From: an uncultured Eubacteriales bacterium
GTDB taxonomy: Bacteria > Bacillota_A > Clostridia > Oscillospirales > Oscillospiraceae
Direction of reading: 5' to 3'
DNA length: 15,988 nucleotides
Assembly (NCBI GenBank): GCA_949747935.1
Contig: CATKHE010000160.1
Location: 1 to 15,988 of the forward strand
Positions 15,108 to 15,988 of the stretch are shown here, one piece after another. Every line of letters begins with the position of its first letter. Within the stretch, counting starts at the first letter, position 1. Under the pieces are notes generated by a model. It saw only the letters and a list, made by a program, of their open reading frames with translations. It did not search any database and was not told where the DNA came from. Made by a program: the position numbers and the translations under genes.

Positions 15108-15109
15108 GT

Positions 15110-15120
15110 AAGGAAGTGAT
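15110..15120 (+). promoter_or_regulatory. Ribosome binding site that sets the EamA start
   Basis: AAGGAAGTGAT matches the anti-Shine-Dalgarno complement AAGGAGGTGAT at all but one base. Its position favours TTG 15125, since the alternative GTG at 15116 lies inside this site. Confidence 0.75.
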
Positions 15121-15124
15121 TGTT

Positions 15125-15985
15125 TTGTCAGCGCGTCAAAGAGGAACGCTGTATGTGTTCTTGGCCGCTGTACTGTACAGCATCGGGGGGCTGTGTATCA
15201 AGCTCATCCCTTGGGGCGGCATGTCCATCAAGGGCGGCCCCCCCGCTACCGCCCGGGTGGTGATGGGAGTTTATCTGGTTTTTCCCCGCCACAGGCCGCG
15301 AATGAACCTGTGGGTACTGGTGGGAGCGCTGGCAGTCTGCGGCACCAACATCCTGTTTTCCATCGCAAACAAGCTGACCACTGCCGCAAATACCATCGTC
15401 TTGCAGTTTACAGCGCCTATCTTTGTGATCCTGTTTTCCATTGTGTTCTTTGGAAAGAAGCCCCGAAGGCTGGACATGCTGACCTGCGGACTGGTGCTGG
15501 GCGGGGTGCTGCTGTTCTTCATTGACAGCCTGTCGGCAGGGGGGATGCTGGGAAATATCCTGGCCCTGTTGTCCGGCGTCTCCTACGCCGGGGTGTTTAT
15601 GATGAATGACATGCCCAACAGCGACCCTATCTCCTCTGTCTTCTGGGGAGATGTCATCAGCGCGGCGGTGGGCCTGCCCTTTCTGGGGTATGAGACCGAT
15701 TTTTCCGGCAGCACTCTCATTGCCCTGATAGTGCTGGGTGTGTTCCAGGTGGCCCTGGCCTATATTCTGATGGTGGAGGGCCTGAAAACCACCCCGCCTG
15801 TCACCGCCAGCCTGGTCTCCGGCATCGAGCCTGTGCTCAACCCCATCCTGGTGGCGGTGTTCTACCACGAGATGATTGGCCCTGTCGCCCTGGTGGGGGC
15901 CATGGTGGTGGTGGGCAGCGTGGTGCTGTACAATGTGATGCTGGCCCGGCACACAGAGCCATCAGAGACAGGGGGTGCGCTATGA
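15125..15985 (+). CDS. EamA/DMT-superfamily membrane transporter under T-box control
   Basis: The 286-residue protein is a ten-helix drug/metabolite transporter of the EamA type, made of two five-helix repeats. Repeat 1 starts GTLYVFLAAVLYSIGGLCIKLIPW and contains ANTIVLQFTAPIFVILFSIVFFGKKPRR, the usual helix 4-5 signature. Repeat 2 starts NILALLSGVSYAGVFMMND and contains TASLVSGIEPVLNPILVAVFYHEMIG, the same signature again. It lies in the cytoplasmic membrane and most likely exports or imports a small molecule. The upstream T-box with a probable tyrosine specifier suggests a role in tyrosine, an aromatic amino acid or a precursor; this is inference. TTG 15125 is chosen from the ribosome site; GTG 15116 would add three residues. 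Its stop overlaps a downstream start (ATGA). Confidence 0.92.
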   Translation: MSARQRGTLYVFLAAVLYSIGGLCIKLIPWGGMSIKGGPPATARVVMGVYLVFPRHRPRMNLWVLVGALAVCGTNILFSIANKLTTAANTIVLQFTAPIFVILFSIVFFGKKPRRLDMLTCGLVLGGVLLFFIDSLSAGGMLGNILALLSGVSYAGVFMMNDMPNSDPISSVFWGDVISAAVGLPFLGYETDFSGSTLIALIVLGVFQVALAYILMVEGLKTTPPVTASLVSGIEPVLNPILVAVFYHEMIGPVALVGAMVVVGSVVLYNVMLARHTEPSETGGAL

Positions 15986-15988
15986 ACA
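15982..15988 (+). CDS. Probable start of the next gene (cut by window end)
   Basis: ATG at 15982-15984 overlaps the EamA stop as ATGA, the style used repeatedly in this window, with GGGGGTG (15971-15977) 4 bases upstream. Only two codons are visible, so the product is unknown. If real, it would be in the same T-box controlled transcript. Confidence 0.4.

Noticed and set aside
14926..15111. Short open frame within the T-box leader
   Set aside because: The same bases form conserved T-box structure including the specifier, T-box and terminator, which explains the conservation without translation.
15128..15952. 274-codon open frame on the minus strand opposite the EamA gene
   Set aside because: The translation is a His/Gln-rich low-complexity string, typical of the reverse complement of a membrane protein gene.

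Overview
The window looks like chromosome from a Gram-positive, spore-former-related Clostridia bacterium, most likely of the Oscillospiraceae type (Flavonifractor, Lawsonibacter or Oscillibacter relatives). This is inferred from the gene order nusB-xseA-xseB-ispA-dxs-tlyA-nadK-argR-recN, the strong AGGAGG-type ribosome binding sites, frequent TTG starts, a SleB-type cell wall hydrolase, a T-box leader and generally high GC. No phage, insertion sequence, CRISPR array, tRNA or rRNA was seen.

Layout. (1) 1-369 is the 3' end of a SleB-family cell wall hydrolase, closed by a strong intrinsic terminator (368-405). (2) 552-10588 is one tightly packed plus-strand run of eleven genes: nusB, a TsaD/Kae1-like paralog, xseA, xseB, ispA, dxs, tlyA, nadK, argR, recN and a NimA-like flavin-binding protein. 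Many junctions overlap (ATGA or TAATG) or are under 30 bases, and no terminator is visible inside, so it is probably one transcription unit. It joins transcription antitermination, DNA repair (exonuclease VII, RecN), isoprenoid precursor synthesis (DXS, prenyl diphosphate synthase), rRNA methylation, NADP supply and arginine regulation. (3) A hairpin at 10598-10628 separates it from a convergent minus-strand Na+-coupled NSS-family transporter (10641-12077). (4) A 234-base divergent region (12078-12311) carries a promoter for each direction. (5) 12312-14781 holds a malic enzyme followed by three small genes: an ABM-like protein, a RibD-C/DHFR-fold protein and an AT-rich gene of unknown function. 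(6) 14808-15107 is a promoter plus a complete T-box riboswitch. Its specifier reads as UAC (tyrosine), and it precedes an EamA/DMT-family membrane transporter (15125-15985). A further gene probably starts at 15982.

Most of the window is conserved housekeeping sequence. The most interesting items are the apparent tyrosine T-box controlling an EamA transporter of unknown substrate, the TsaD/Kae1 paralog with intact metal-ligand motifs inside the nusB-xseA operon, and the AT-rich orphan gene at 14419-14781. I do not see a wholly new multi-gene system.
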